This document shows positions 17,218 through 26,100 of a stretch of DNA of 64,000 nt, one piece after another. The stretch spans positions 245,178-309,177 of the forward strand of contig NZ_AUIK01000020.1 of the NCBI RefSeq assembly GCF_000423665.1, read 5' to 3'. A program made the translations under genes and the position numbers. The notes beneath the pieces were generated by a model. That model had not been told where the DNA came from. It did no database searches and worked only from the letters and a program-made list of their open reading frames with translations. The stretch comes from Solirubrobacter soli DSM 22325. Lineage in GTDB: Bacteria > Actinomycetota > Thermoleophilia > Solirubrobacterales > Solirubrobacteraceae. The number at the start of each line of letters is the position of its first letter. Position 1 is the stretch's first letter.

Positions 17218-17250
17218 GGGCGCACTTTTTCACGTAACGTTTGGTTCGTC

Positions 17251-17263
17251 TACTGTCGGGACG
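17251..17263 (+). promoter_or_regulatory. TACTGT -10 element, probable leaderless promoter of the hydrolase
   Basis: TACTGT (17251-17256) ends 7 bases before ATG 17264 and no Shine-Dalgarno sequence is present. It lies within the 46-base region shared with the divergent tetR, where a TetR operator would be expected; I see no perfect dyad there. Confidence 0.45.
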
Positions 17264-17950
17264 ATGAGAGTCGTCTTCGTACATGGGGCGTGCGTCAAGG
17301 ACGGGTCGTGGTGGTGGCACCCGACCGCGGAGCTGCTCGCCGAGCGCGGCGTCGCGAGCGAGGCGCCGGCCCTGCCGAGTTGCGGTGAGACCGGTGAGCC
17401 GCTCGGCGGACTGAGCGAGGACGTCGCCGCCGTCCGGGCGATCCTGACGGCGAGCGACGAGCCGACGGTCGTGGTCGCCCACTCCTACGGCGGCATCGTC
17501 GCCGCCGAAGCCGCCGCGGGTGTCGACAGCGTGCGCCACGGACTGCTGGTCGCGAGCTACCTGGCCGAGATCGGGGAGAGCCTCTCCTCGTTCGGCAGCG
17601 GGGAGCCCGCTCCCTACCTCGATCTCGATCCCGAGGGCGGCACGTTCACCGTGTTCGCGGAGACGCTGGCCGACACGTTCTTGCGGGACTGCGATCCGGA
17701 GCTCCAGCGGGCCGCCCTGGAGCGAACCGCGCGTCAGAACCTGGCGGTCGTCGGAGCGCCGGTGCGCTCGACCGCCTGGCCGCACGTGGCGACGACGTAC
17801 CTCGTCTGCGGCGAGGACCGCGGCACGCCCGCCCAACGACAACGCGAGTTCGCTCGCCGGGCGGACCGCGTCGTGGAGCTCGCCGCCGGTCACCACCCGT
17901 TCCTCTCGCAGCCGGAGGCCGTCCGCGACCTGGTGCTGAGCCTGGCGTAG
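17264..17950 (+). CDS. Alpha/beta-hydrolase
   Basis: 228 residues. The N-terminal strand and oxyanion region are VVFVHGACVKDGSWWWHP. The nucleophile elbow is VVAHSYGGIV (G/A-H-S-Y-G-G, Ser about residue 76). The catalytic His is in LAAGHHPFLSQPEAV near the C-terminus, with the acid likely in VCGEDRGTP. This pattern is common in small esterases and methyl-ester or salicylate-type hydrolases, but the substrate cannot be assigned. Cytoplasmic: no signal peptide. ATG 17264 is preferred because it starts the first strand and follows a TAnnnT element; the in-frame upstream start would run through the divergent tetR. It is divergent from that tetR, so it may be its target. Confidence 0.85.
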   Translation: MRVVFVHGACVKDGSWWWHPTAELLAERGVASEAPALPSCGETGEPLGGLSEDVAAVRAILTASDEPTVVVAHSYGGIVAAEAAAGVDSVRHGLLVASYLAEIGESLSSFGSGEPAPYLDLDPEGGTFTVFAETLADTFLRDCDPELQRAALERTARQNLAVVGAPVRSTAWPHVATTYLVCGEDRGTPAQRQREFARRADRVVELAAGHHPFLSQPEAVRDLVLSLA

Positions 17951-17959
17951 GCTGTTCGC

Positions 17960-18190
17960 ATGGCGCCACGTCCCAAGAAGCGCTGGAGCGAGCTCTCGAG
18001 CGGTCAACGTACGGCCATCCTCGGGGCGGGCACGGTCCAGCTCGCTCTCCATCTCGCCGCGCTCGTGGACCTGCGGCGCCGTCCGGCCGCCGAGATCAGC
18101 GGCAGCAAACGGGTCTGGGTGGCGCTGTCCTTCGTGAACTTCATCGGACCGCTCGCGTACTTCGCGTTCGGGCGACGTTCGCGGAGTTAG
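17960..18190 (+). CDS. PLDc_N-domain small membrane protein
   Basis: 76 residues. Two hydrophobic spans (ILGAGTVQLALHLAALVDL and VWVALSFVNFIGPLAYFAFG) with a cytoplasmic RRRPAAEISGSKRVW between them. This matches the PLDc_N module found at the N-terminus of cardiolipin synthases, or alone as here. It has no catalytic HKD motif, so it is not an enzyme by itself. It starts 9 bases after the hydrolase stop; TAGGCT (17948-17953), which includes that stop, may also give an independent leaderless transcript. The 3' end overlaps the convergent lysR by 4 bases. Confidence 0.8.
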   Translation: MAPRPKKRWSELSSGQRTAILGAGTVQLALHLAALVDLRRRPAAEISGSKRVWVALSFVNFIGPLAYFAFGRRSRS

Positions 18191-19083
18191 TCGACGGCGC
18201 GCCCGAGCCAGTTCCAGAACGCGCGCGCCGGCCCTTGGAGCGCCGGACGCGTGCGGCGCACGGCGCGCAATGAACGATGCAGCTGGGCATCCGCGACCGG
18301 GATCGCGACGAGCGTTCCCGCGGTGATCTCCGTCGCGACCGTCCGCTCCGAGATCAGGGCGAAGCCGCCGGCGAGGACAGCGCGCTTGAGCGACTCGGCA
18401 CTCGCGAGCTCCATCTCGGGCTGTAACTCGACACCGGCGGCGGCAAGCGCGTCGGTGACCACGGCGCGGGTGCCTGAGCCCTCTTCGCGGGTGAAGTACG
18501 AATCGCTGCGAAGCGCCTGGACCGGCACGGATGACCGGCGGGCCCACGGGTGACCGGCGGCGACGACCGCGACGATCTCGTCGTGGGCGACGACGAGCTC
18601 CGCGAGGCCGCGGGTTCGGGTCGGCGGACCCTCGACGAAGCCGATGTCGCACTCGCCGTCGCGGACGGCCCGGATCACCTGCTCGCTGTTGGTCACGGTC
18701 GCGGCGACGTGACAGCGTGGGCTGGTGGCGCGGAAGGCGGCCAGCCACTCGGGCAGCAGCGTCTCGCCGATCGTCCGGCTGGCGTGCAGCCGTAGCACCT
18801 GCAGCTCGTGGGGCGAGCGCAGCGCTGCCTCGGCGCGCGCGAGCACGGCCAGCGCCTCGCGTGCCAGCGGGTAGAGCACCAACCCGTCCGGCGTGGGTTG
18901 GACGCCCGCCGGTCCGCGCTGGAGAAGCGGACGCCCGACGCGCCGCTCGAGCGCCTGGATGCGCTTGGTCGCCGCCGACTGCGTCAGCTGCAGCGAGTCC
19001 GCGGCGCCCTGCACCGTGCCCGACTCGACCGCGGTGACGAACGCGGCCAGTTCCCGGCCCGGGAGCGGATCCGCGAGTGACAT
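18187..19083 (-). CDS. LysR-family transcriptional regulator
   Basis: 298 residues, the usual LysR length. The helix-turn-helix is ELAAFVTAVESGTVQGAADSLQLTQSAATKRIQALE. The substrate-binding domain (about 85-298) includes LRLHASRTIGETLLPEWLAAF, GECDIGFVEGP and GTLVAIPVADAQLHRSLRAV. ATG 19083 is chosen because it precedes the helix-turn-helix at the family distance and because a LysR box overlaps it; the longer frame upstream would cover the divergent promoter. It is divergent from the DHA2 MFS - DUF302 - sixA operon, which it probably controls together with itself. The inducer is unknown. Confidence 0.9.
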   Translation of the reverse strand: MSLADPLPGRELAAFVTAVESGTVQGAADSLQLTQSAATKRIQALERRVGRPLLQRGPAGVQPTPDGLVLYPLAREALAVLARAEAALRSPHELQVLRLHASRTIGETLLPEWLAAFRATSPRCHVAATVTNSEQVIRAVRDGECDIGFVEGPPTRTRGLAELVVAHDEIVAVVAAGHPWARRSSVPVQALRSDSYFTREEGSGTRAVVTDALAAAGVELQPEMELASAESLKRAVLAGGFALISERTVATEITAGTLVAIPVADAQLHRSLRAVRRTRPALQGPARAFWNWLGRAVD

Positions 19084-19096
19084 TCCAGGACGGAAT
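19082..19096. promoter_or_regulatory. LysR box (ATTCC-N5-GGAAT) over the lysR start
   Basis: ATTCC AGGAC GGAAT is a perfect inverted repeat containing T-N11-A (T19083, A19095), the classic LysR recognition form. It covers the lysR start codon and lies 54 bases upstream of the divergent MFS start, so it suits autorepression together with activation of the operon. Confidence 0.6.
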
Positions 19097-19150
19097 ACTA
19101 CGCCCGCGATCGGACTGGCGACGACACGGCCACGGGCGGACCATCGAACC

Positions 19151-20692
19151 ATGTCCGCACTCGCCGCTCTCAGCCCTCTCCGCGTCGCTTCTCCGTCGCG
19201 GAGCCGCACCCTCGTCTTGACCGCGATGGTGTTCGCGGTCGCGATGACGTTCATCGACCAGACGATCGTCGCCATCGCGATCCCGGACATCCAGCGCGAG
19301 TTGTCGCTGTCGGCCACGGGCTCGCAATGGGTCATCAACGGCTATCTGCTGTCGCTGTCGGCGCTGTTCGCCCTCGGCGGCAAGCTCGGCGACGTCCTCG
19401 GTCGCCGGCGCATGGTCAGCTTCGGGGTGATCGGCTTCGCGGTCGCCTCGGCCTTGGCCGGCATCACTCCGAGCGGCGGCGTCGCCGAGGCGTGGATCAT
19501 CTCCGTGCGAGTGCTCCAGGGGGCCGGCGCGGCGCTGCTGTTCCCCGCGGCGGTCGGGATCGTCGCCGCGGCGTTCCCGCAGCGCGAGCGCGGCCGGGCG
19601 ATGGCGATCTTCTTCGGCGTCGCGGGTGGCATGACCGCCATCGGCCCGATCGCCGGCGGCTATCTGACCGAGTGGACCTGGCGCTCGATCTTCTGGATCA
19701 ACATCCCCGTGGCGATCGTCGCGCTCGCGCTGATCCGCCGCGCCGTCGAGGACACCGAGATCCGCCGCGAGCGACTGGACTACCGCGCCACGGCGCTCAT
19801 CACGGGCGCGATGGCGCTGATCGTGCTCGGCCTTCAGCAGTCCGCCGCCTGGGGCTGGGGCAACGCGGCAACGTGGGGCGCTCTCGCGGCCGGCGCGCTG
19901 CTCGGACTGGCGTTCGTCCGGCGCGAGCTGAGCGGGGCGAACCCGTTGCTGCGACTGCAGATCTTCCGCGAGCGCGCCTTCGCCGCCGACACCGCGGTCC
20001 TGGGGCTGATGTCGGTGGTGTTCATCCCGTTCTTCTTCTTCGCCAGCATCTACGCGCAGGTCTCGCTCGGCGCGACAGCGACCGACGCCGGCCTGTACGT
20101 CCTGTACTTCTTCCTCGGCTACGTCGTCATGTCCCAGCTCGGCGGTCGGATCCTCGACCGGCGCGGCGCGCGCCCCGCGATCGTGCTCGGCAGCGCGATC
20201 AGCGCGCTGGGGTTCTACCTGCTCGCCGGCCGGCTCACCGATCTCTCGCTCAGCGACCAGTGGCTGTTCGTCGCGATCGCCGGCGGCGGGATCGGCCTGA
20301 TGCTCACCCCGGCAAGCACCGACGCGTTGAACCGCGCCTCGAACGCGGCCTACAGCGAAGTCACCGGCATCACCCAGACCGCGCGCAACTTCGGCGCCAG
20401 CCTGGGCCTCGCGGTGCTCGGAGCGATCCTCGTCACGCAGACCGACGCCAACGTCACCCGCGCGCTCACCGCCGACGGCGTCCCCGCAGACGTCGCCCAC
20501 CGCGTCGCCTCCTCCTTCGGCAGCGTCGCGGCGCATGCCGGGGGCCAGCCGTCCGCGCTCGTGCACGACGTCCAGCTCGCGTTCGCGCACTCCACCCAGA
20601 CCGTGTTCTATGTCATGGCCGGCGTGATGACGGCGACCTTCCTGCTCTCACTCGTCTGGGTCCCACGCGTGAAGGAACAAGAGGAACGATGA
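19151..20692 (+). CDS. DHA2-family MFS drug/metabolite exporter (EmrB/QacA type)
   Basis: 513 residues with about 14 predicted membrane spans, the DHA2 length. Signatures: FIDQTIVAIAIPDIQRELSL in span 1 (motif D1), GGKLGDVLGRRRMVSFG (motif A) after span 2, and GPIAGGYLTEWTWRSIFWIN (motif C and following loop). It is predicted to expel drugs or small metabolites by proton antiport. ATG 19151 is the first start clear of the divergent lysR. The stop shares ATGA with the next small gene. The operon probably answers to the divergent LysR, so the inducer may also be the transport substrate (inference). Confidence 0.9.
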   Translation: MSALAALSPLRVASPSRSRTLVLTAMVFAVAMTFIDQTIVAIAIPDIQRELSLSATGSQWVINGYLLSLSALFALGGKLGDVLGRRRMVSFGVIGFAVASALAGITPSGGVAEAWIISVRVLQGAGAALLFPAAVGIVAAAFPQRERGRAMAIFFGVAGGMTAIGPIAGGYLTEWTWRSIFWINIPVAIVALALIRRAVEDTEIRRERLDYRATALITGAMALIVLGLQQSAAWGWGNAATWGALAAGALLGLAFVRRELSGANPLLRLQIFRERAFAADTAVLGLMSVVFIPFFFFASIYAQVSLGATATDAGLYVLYFFLGYVVMSQLGGRILDRRGARPAIVLGSAISALGFYLLAGRLTDLSLSDQWLFVAIAGGGIGLMLTPASTDALNRASNAAYSEVTGITQTARNFGASLGLAVLGAILVTQTDANVTRALTADGVPADVAHRVASSFGSVAAHAGGQPSALVHDVQLAFAHSTQTVFYVMAGVMTATFLLSLVWVPRVKEQEER

Positions 20693-20886
20693 ACGACCAG
20701 ATCGTCACCAAACTCAGCTCCAGGCCGGTACCCGTCGAGCGCCTGTCCGATGAGATCGCCGCGCGGGGACTGACGCTGTTCGCGGTGATCGACCACAGCG
20801 GCGAGGCGCACGCCGCCGGGCTCGAGTTGCGCGACACCGAGCTCGTGATCTTCGGCAGCCCGCTCGCCGACGCGGCGCTCCGATGA
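20689..20886 (+). CDS. Half-length DUF302 protein
   Basis: 65 residues, start ATG 20689 (ATGA overlap with the exporter stop). The sequence PVERLSDEIAARGLTLFAVIDHSGEAHAAGLELRDTELVIFGSP is the N-terminal half of a DUF302 domain: the conserved IDH-x2-A-x3-GL and the IFG-P strand are present. Full DUF302 domains run about 60 residues further and include a second conserved half; here a stop follows after ADAALR, inside ATGA of the next gene. It is either a natural short form or a truncation that became fixed by overlap with sixA. Function unknown; DUF302 proteins are proposed to bind small ligands or metals. Confidence 0.75.
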   Translation: MNDQIVTKLSSRPVPVERLSDEIAARGLTLFAVIDHSGEAHAAGLELRDTELVIFGSPLADAALR

Positions 20887-21392
20887 CGCCGTCCGTGCTG
20901 TACCTGCTGCGCCACGCGAAGTCGAGCTGGGCGGACCCGGCGCTCGCCGATCACGACCGCCCGCTCGCCGCGCGCGGACGGCGGGCCGCCGCGGCGATCG
21001 CCGCTCACATGGCCGAGCGCGAGATCGTTCCCGACCTCGTCCTGTGCTCGACGTCGCTCCGGACGCGCGAGACCTACGAGCGGCTCGAGGCGGTGCTGGC
21101 GGGGGCGCCGGTGCGTTACGAGCGCCGCGTGTATGCGGCGAGCGCCTCGGAGTTGCTCGAGCTGCTGCGCGCGGTGCCCGACGAGATCGGCAGCGTGCTG
21201 CTGATCGGCCACAACCCGGGGATCGAAGAGCTCGCGCTGGCCGTCGCGCGGCCTTCCCCCACGCGAGACGATCTCCAAGCGAAGTTCCCGACCGGTGCGC
21301 TCGCCACCCTCGAGCTCTCGCGCTGGTCCGAGCTCGCGCCGGGCTGCGGGAGCCTGGTCGACTACGTGCGGCCGCGTGATCTCGCGTCCTGA
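20883..21392 (+). CDS. sixA: SixA-type phosphohistidine phosphatase
   Basis: 169 residues. The histidine phosphatase core opens LYLLRHAKSSW (catalytic RHAKS, His about residue 11), followed by DHDRPLAARGRRAAA, STSLRTRETYERL and LIGHNPGIEELAL with the second catalytic His. SixA removes phosphate from phosphohistidine, classically on signalling or PTS-type proteins (family knowledge). The start is ATGA-coupled to the DUF302 stub. The 3' end overlaps the convergent SDR gene by 31 bases. Confidence 0.9.
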   Translation: MTPSVLYLLRHAKSSWADPALADHDRPLAARGRRAAAAIAAHMAEREIVPDLVLCSTSLRTRETYERLEAVLAGAPVRYERRVYAASASELLELLRAVPDEIGSVLLIGHNPGIEELALAVARPSPTRDDLQAKFPTGALATLELSRWSELAPGCGSLVDYVRPRDLAS

Positions 21393-22243
21393 CGCGTCCA
21401 CGGGTCATCCGCGTACCACGGGTCGTTCCACTGGTCGCGAACGTCGTCCTCGGCGCGATGGGCGAAGCCGGCGATCGCGCCTCCGTCGACCTTGAGATCG
21501 ATGCCCGTGATGAAGCTCGCTTCAGGTCCGGACAGGAAGTCGATCGCGGCGGCGATCTCCTCCGGGCTGGCGGGGCGGTTGATCGCGGCCGTGCTCTCCA
21601 GGCGCTTGGCACCGGCCGCGCGCTCGAGCTCGCCCATGGGTGTCGCGATCAGCCCAGGAGACACCGTCACGAGGCGTGCGTGGCGGCCCGCCCAGTCGTG
21701 CGCCCGCTGCTCGCAGAGGAGCATCACGCCGCGCTTCGAGAGCGCGTAGCCCACGCCGGGGCGTTCGAGCGACACACGCGCCTGGACCCGATCCAGGAAC
21801 CCCGGATCGCGCGGATCGGCGAGCAGGTCGTCATGCGCGTCGAGGCTCGCACGATGACCGGAGATCGACGCGACGCACACCGCGCACCCGCCGGGTGCGA
21901 TCGCGGGAAGGAAGGCATCGAGCACGATCGCCGTCCCGACGAGGTTCACGTTCAAGATCGTGCGGGCGTCGGCCATGCTCGGCGAGAGCCCGCTGGTGTG
22001 GACGACACGTTCGATCGGACCGAGCGCTCCTGCGACCGCGACCAGGCGGTCGACCGCGTCGGGCACGGTGACCTCGCAGACGACCGGCGTCACGTCGGCG
22101 TCGAGTGCCGCGACGGCGTCCTCCAGCGCCGAAGCGCGCAGATCGGCGATGACGACGGCGTGGGTCCGGGCGAAACGGCGCGCCGTCGCCAGCCCCACCC
22201 CACCCGCACCGCCGGTGATGACCACGACTCCCCGATCGTCCAT
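21362..22243 (-). CDS. Short-chain dehydrogenase/reductase (SDR)
   Basis: 293 residues. The cofactor loop is VVITGGAGGVGLATARRFA with DLRAS after strand 2, a pattern favouring NAD(H). The active-site Tyr and Lys are in GYALSKRGVML (YxxxK), with Ser in VASISGHRA, and FITGIDLKVDGGAIAG is the typical C-terminal strand. The layout resembles 3-alpha-hydroxysteroid dehydrogenase-like SDRs, which have a long segment between Ser and Tyr. The last 25 residues are a basic tail. It probably oxidises or reduces a secondary alcohol; the substrate is unknown. TATGGT 11 bases upstream may be its -10. Confidence 0.88.
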   Translation of the reverse strand: MDDRGVVVITGGAGGVGLATARRFARTHAVVIADLRASALEDAVAALDADVTPVVCEVTVPDAVDRLVAVAGALGPIERVVHTSGLSPSMADARTILNVNLVGTAIVLDAFLPAIAPGGCAVCVASISGHRASLDAHDDLLADPRDPGFLDRVQARVSLERPGVGYALSKRGVMLLCEQRAHDWAGRHARLVTVSPGLIATPMGELERAAGAKRLESTAAINRPASPEEIAAAIDFLSGPEASFITGIDLKVDGGAIAGFAHRAEDDVRDQWNDPWYADDPWTRQDARSRGRT

Positions 22244-22252
22244 GGCTGATTT

Positions 22253-22600
22253 CTACCATACGTTTGGTGGAGCACCGCGCCGACGTCGACCGGCAGCGAC
22301 GCCTACGGCGAGCAGCGCGACGAAGATCGGCGTCGCCGGCACCGCGAGGAACAGCATCGGCAACGGCTCATAGAGGTCGTCGCGGTCGAACGGCGGAAAG
22401 CCGACCGCCCACAGCACGTCGCCGACGAAGACGCCACCGAGCACCGCCGCGGCGAGCCACAGCGCGCGCCAACCCCGCACCTTGAGCCCCGCGTACAAAC
22501 ACAGGGCCACCACCGCGAGCTCAGCCGCGACCGCGACCCACGCATAGTCGACGCAGACCACGCAAGCCGCGAGAGCGATCGCCAAGCCGTACCGACCCAC
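22253..22600 (-). CDS. Small integral membrane protein
   Basis: 115 residues from GTG 22600, with three or four hydrophobic spans (LAIALAACVVCVDYAWVAVA, ELAVVALCLYAGL, LWLAAAVLGGVFVGDVLWAVG, PMLFLAVPATPIFVALLAVGVAAG) and a basic tail, RRRR. No family recognised. It is on the same strand as the preceding 71-residue membrane gene, with a small TCGGG-AATA-CCCGA hairpin (22606-22619) between them, and 10 bases before the SDR start. It may belong to the SDR transcript. Confidence 0.6.
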   Translation of the reverse strand: MGRYGLAIALAACVVCVDYAWVAVAAELAVVALCLYAGLKVRGWRALWLAAAVLGGVFVGDVLWAVGFPPFDRDDLYEPLPMLFLAVPATPIFVALLAVGVAAGRRRRGAPPNVW

Positions 22601-22622
22601 ATGCTCGGGAATACCCGAAACG

Positions 22623-22838
22623 TCAGGGCGAGGAGCGCGGGAGATACAGCATCACCAACGTCCCGCTGATGAACGTCGCGATTCCCGCAATCTGAGCGAG
22701 GAGGTCCAGCCCGGCGCCCAGGCCGACGATCAACGCGATGGCGCAGATCCCGAGCAGGATCCGCAGGTGAAGGTGGTGCGCACGAAACCAGCGGTCGAGT
22801 GGGTGATCGCGCATCTCGGGCATTGTCGCGAGAACCAT
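22623..22838 (-). CDS. Small two-span membrane protein
   Basis: 71 residues: a basic, His-rich N-terminus (RDHPLDRWFRAHHLHLRI), then two hydrophobic spans (LLGICAIALIVGLGAGL and LLAQIAGIATFISGTLVMLYL). No family recognised; the real start may be the internal ATG nine residues shorter at MRDHPL. A perfect inverted repeat (22849-22868) lies just upstream. Codon use matches its neighbours, which supports it being real. Confidence 0.5.
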   Translation of the reverse strand: MVLATMPEMRDHPLDRWFRAHHLHLRILLGICAIALIVGLGAGLDLLAQIAGIATFISGTLVMLYLPRSSP

Positions 22839-23119
22839 TTTCCGGTGTCGTCGTCACTGCGGACGACGGCAAGATCCGCCTTGGGAATGACGACTTGACG
22901 AGGCGATTCTGCAGGTCGGGGCACCGGCCGGTTAGCCACACCTGACCCGGTGAGGCAGCACCCGGGCGACGGTATTTCCGGCGCGGCAAGGTCGCTCTTG
23001 CACATAGACGACGAGCGCGAGCAGACGCACCTGCACGGCCGCGACCAGCGGCGACTCAGCAGCGGTGCCCCTCCTGCTCGGGGTGTGCGAACGACCACGA
23101 AACGAACCCTGGCGGAAGC
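22839..23119. promoter_or_regulatory. 281-bp control region between a small membrane gene and the NRPS operon
   Basis: No gene seen. It holds a perfect 7-bp inverted repeat, CGTCGTC-N6-GACGACG (22849-22868), near the start of the divergent membrane gene, and a 10-bp palindrome ACCGGCCGGT (22923-22932) about 190 bases before the first NRPS gene. TTGACG at 22895 could be a -35 but no good -10 follows. A purine-rich GGCGGAAG just before ATG 23120 is the likely ribosome binding site. The promoter of the biosynthetic operon should be here. Confidence 0.4.
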
Positions 23120-26100
23120 ATGAATTCAACCGGCGCAGCAACGCGGCTGCACGAGCTCGTCCGCGCGCAAGCGGCACGGACCCCCTCGGGGATCGCCGTC
23201 ATCGCGGGCGAGCGCGAGGTGCGCTACGACGAGCTCGAGGAGATGGCCGGCGCCGTCGCCGCGCGGTTGCAGCTGCGCGGCGTCGGCCGCGGGTCGTTGG
23301 TCGGTGTGTGCCTCGAGCGCGACGAGTGGCTTCCGGCCGCGCTGCTCGGTGTGCTGATGACCGGCGCCGCGTACGTGCCGCTCGACCCGCGCTATCCCGC
23401 CTCGCGACTGCGGTTCATCGCGGAGGACTCGGGGATGAGCTGCGTCGTGACATCGCCCGCGCGTCCGGCCGCGGACGCCCTGCCGGCGATCGACACCGTG
23501 ATGGTGGGTCCCGGGCCGAAGGCCGCGGCGGCGCCCGGGGAGTCGACCGACCCCGCCTACGTCATCTACACGTCCGGCTCGACCGGCCGCCCGAAGGGCG
23601 TCGTGGTCCGCCACGACAACGCGGTCAACCTGCTCACGTTCGAGGCGAAGACCTACTCCGCCGCCGAGCTCGAGGGCGTGCTGGCCGCGACGTCGGTCTG
23701 CTTCGACCCGTCGGTCTCGCAGCTCTTCCTCCCGCTGATCACGGGTGGCACGGTGATCATGGCGCCCGACCTGCTCGCGCTGCACACGCTGCCGGCGCGC
23801 GAGCGGGTGACGCTGCTGCACGGCGTCCCCTCCGTCCTCGCCGAGTTGCTCAACCAGCCGCTCCCGCGTTCGCTGCGCACGGTCCTGTCCGGCGGCGAGC
23901 CGCTGACCCGCGCGCTGGCCGACCGCATCTACGCCAACGCGCACGTCGAGCGCCTCGTCAACGTCTATGGCCCCACCGAGTGCACCACCCGCTGCGTCGC
24001 CGCCGAGGTCGGCCGCAACGACACGGGGGCCCCGCCGATCGGCCGCCCCTACGCGGGTGCGGAGCTGTCGGTCCGCGATGGCGGCGAGCTCTGGGTGTCG
24101 GGACCCGGCGTCAGTGCCGGCTACCTCGGCCGGCCGGACTTGACCGCCGAACGCTTCGTGGACGGCGCCTACCGCACCGGCGACCTCGTGCGGGTCATCG
24201 ACGGCGACCTGCACTTCGCCGGCCGGATCGACGATCAGGTCAAGGTCCGCGGCGTCCGCATCGAGCTCGGCGAGATCGAGGCCGCGCTCGCGAGCCACCC
24301 GGCCGTCGCGCTGGCGGTCGCGACGGCGGGCGACGGCCGCCTGCGCGGGTACGCCGAGGCCGCCGATGTCACCGGCGCCGAGCTGCGCGCGTACCTGCGT
24401 GAGCAGCTCCCGGACGCGCTCGTCCCGGACCGCGTGATCGTGCTCGACCGGATTCCGCTGACCCCGAACGGCAAGGCCGACCGCGGCGCGCTGCCCGAGT
24501 TCGTCGACGACGGTGCCGAGCGCATCGAGCCGGGGACGGACACCGAGCGAGCGCTCGCCGAGATCGTCGCCGAGGTCGTGGGACTCCCCGCCGTCGGCGT
24601 CCTGGACGACTTCACCGAGATCGGCGGCCACTCGCTCGCCGCCGCGCGGGTGGTCGCGCGCGCCGGGGAGCGCTTCGGCGTCGTCGTGCCACTCGCCGGC
24701 TTCCTCGCCGAGCCGACGGTGGCGGGCCTCGCCGCGCGGGTCGAGACCGCGAGCGCGCTCCCGCCCGTGCGCCACGTCGGCCGCACCCGCTTCCCGCTCA
24801 CGCAGCTCCAGCGCGAGCTGTGGACGCTGCGCCGGCTGCGCCCCGAGTCGACCGCCAACACGATCGCGCTGCACATCCGCGTGAGCCCGATCACGAGCGC
24901 GGAGCCGCTGCGCGCCGCGCTCGACGGCATCGTGCGCCGCCACGAGGTGCTGCGCACGGTCTTCCTCGACACGCCGGACGGTCCGATCGCCGAGGTCCGG
25001 CCGCCCTGCCCGGTCCCCGTGCAGGAGTTCCGCGGCGAGGACCCGACGCTGCTGATCGACGCCGCGGCGCGCCACCGCTTCGACCTCACCGCCGCCCCGC
25101 TCATGCGCGCGACGCTCATCTGGGTCGAGCCGGACGCCGCGGAGCTCGTCCTGACCGTCGACCACTGCGCCTTCGACGGCTACTCGACGGCGATCCTCCT
25201 CAAGGAGCTCGCGGGGGCTCCCAACCGCGAGCCCGCCCTGCAGGTCGGCGACCTCGCCGTCTACGAAGCGCAGCTCTCCAAGCCGGACCGCGTACCGGCG
25301 GACGTGACGCCGCCGGAGCTCTCGACCCGGCCGACCCAGCGGGCTCGCGGCGCGCGCGTGACGCTGCCGTGCATCCCGGCCGACGGCGCGACGTACCTCG
25401 CGGCCGTCGGCGCGCTGCTCGGCAGCCTGACCGACGCACCGGAGACCGTCGTCGGCGTCACCTCCGCGCGGCGCGACCGGCCGGGGACCGAGGACGTCAT
25501 CGGCCCGCTGGTGAGCGTGCTGCCGGTCAAGGTCCCCACGAGCGCGGGCTCGTTCCGCGAGCTGGAGCGCCACGCCCGCGCCGCGCTCACCCGCGCGCTC
25601 GCCCACCAGGACGAGCCCGCCCCCGCTCTGCCGGTGCTGCTGTCGATCCAGCCCGAGACGCCGGCCGTCGAGGGCTTCGAGCTGGTCCGCAGCCTGAGCG
25701 CGGGCGGCGCGGCCGCCGATCTGACGTTCCTCGTCCGCGCACAAGAGCTGCAGGTCGAATACGACGCCGAACGCTTCACCGCGGCCGAGGCCGAGACGCT
25801 GGGCCGCGCGCTCGTCAAGCTGCTCGAGGCCGACCCCGCGCAACCGCTCCCGGAGCTCGGCGAGCTGGTCGTCACGGGCCCCGCGCTGAACCAGGATCGA
25901 CCCGCGACCGTTCAGGAGGCCGTCCTGAGCGCCGCCCGTCGCACGCCCGGCGCGATCGCGGTGCAAGGACCCGACGCGACGTTCACCTATGGCGAGTTGG
26001 AGCGCTTCTCGGACCGGCTCGCGCGTGCGCTCGTCGCGCACGGCGTCCGCCCGGGTGACATCGTCGGCGCCTGTCTCCCGCGCGACCACCGCCTGTCCGC

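Noticed and set aside
16079..20590. Minus-strand open frame of about 1500 codons spanning tetR, hydrolase, lysR and MFS genes
   Set aside because: It crosses several well-supported genes on both strands and has low-complexity composition; it is produced by codon bias.
22839..23119. Possible riboswitch before the NRPS operon
   Set aside because: Several short stems are present, but I could not match any conserved riboswitch core; the stems suit operators better.
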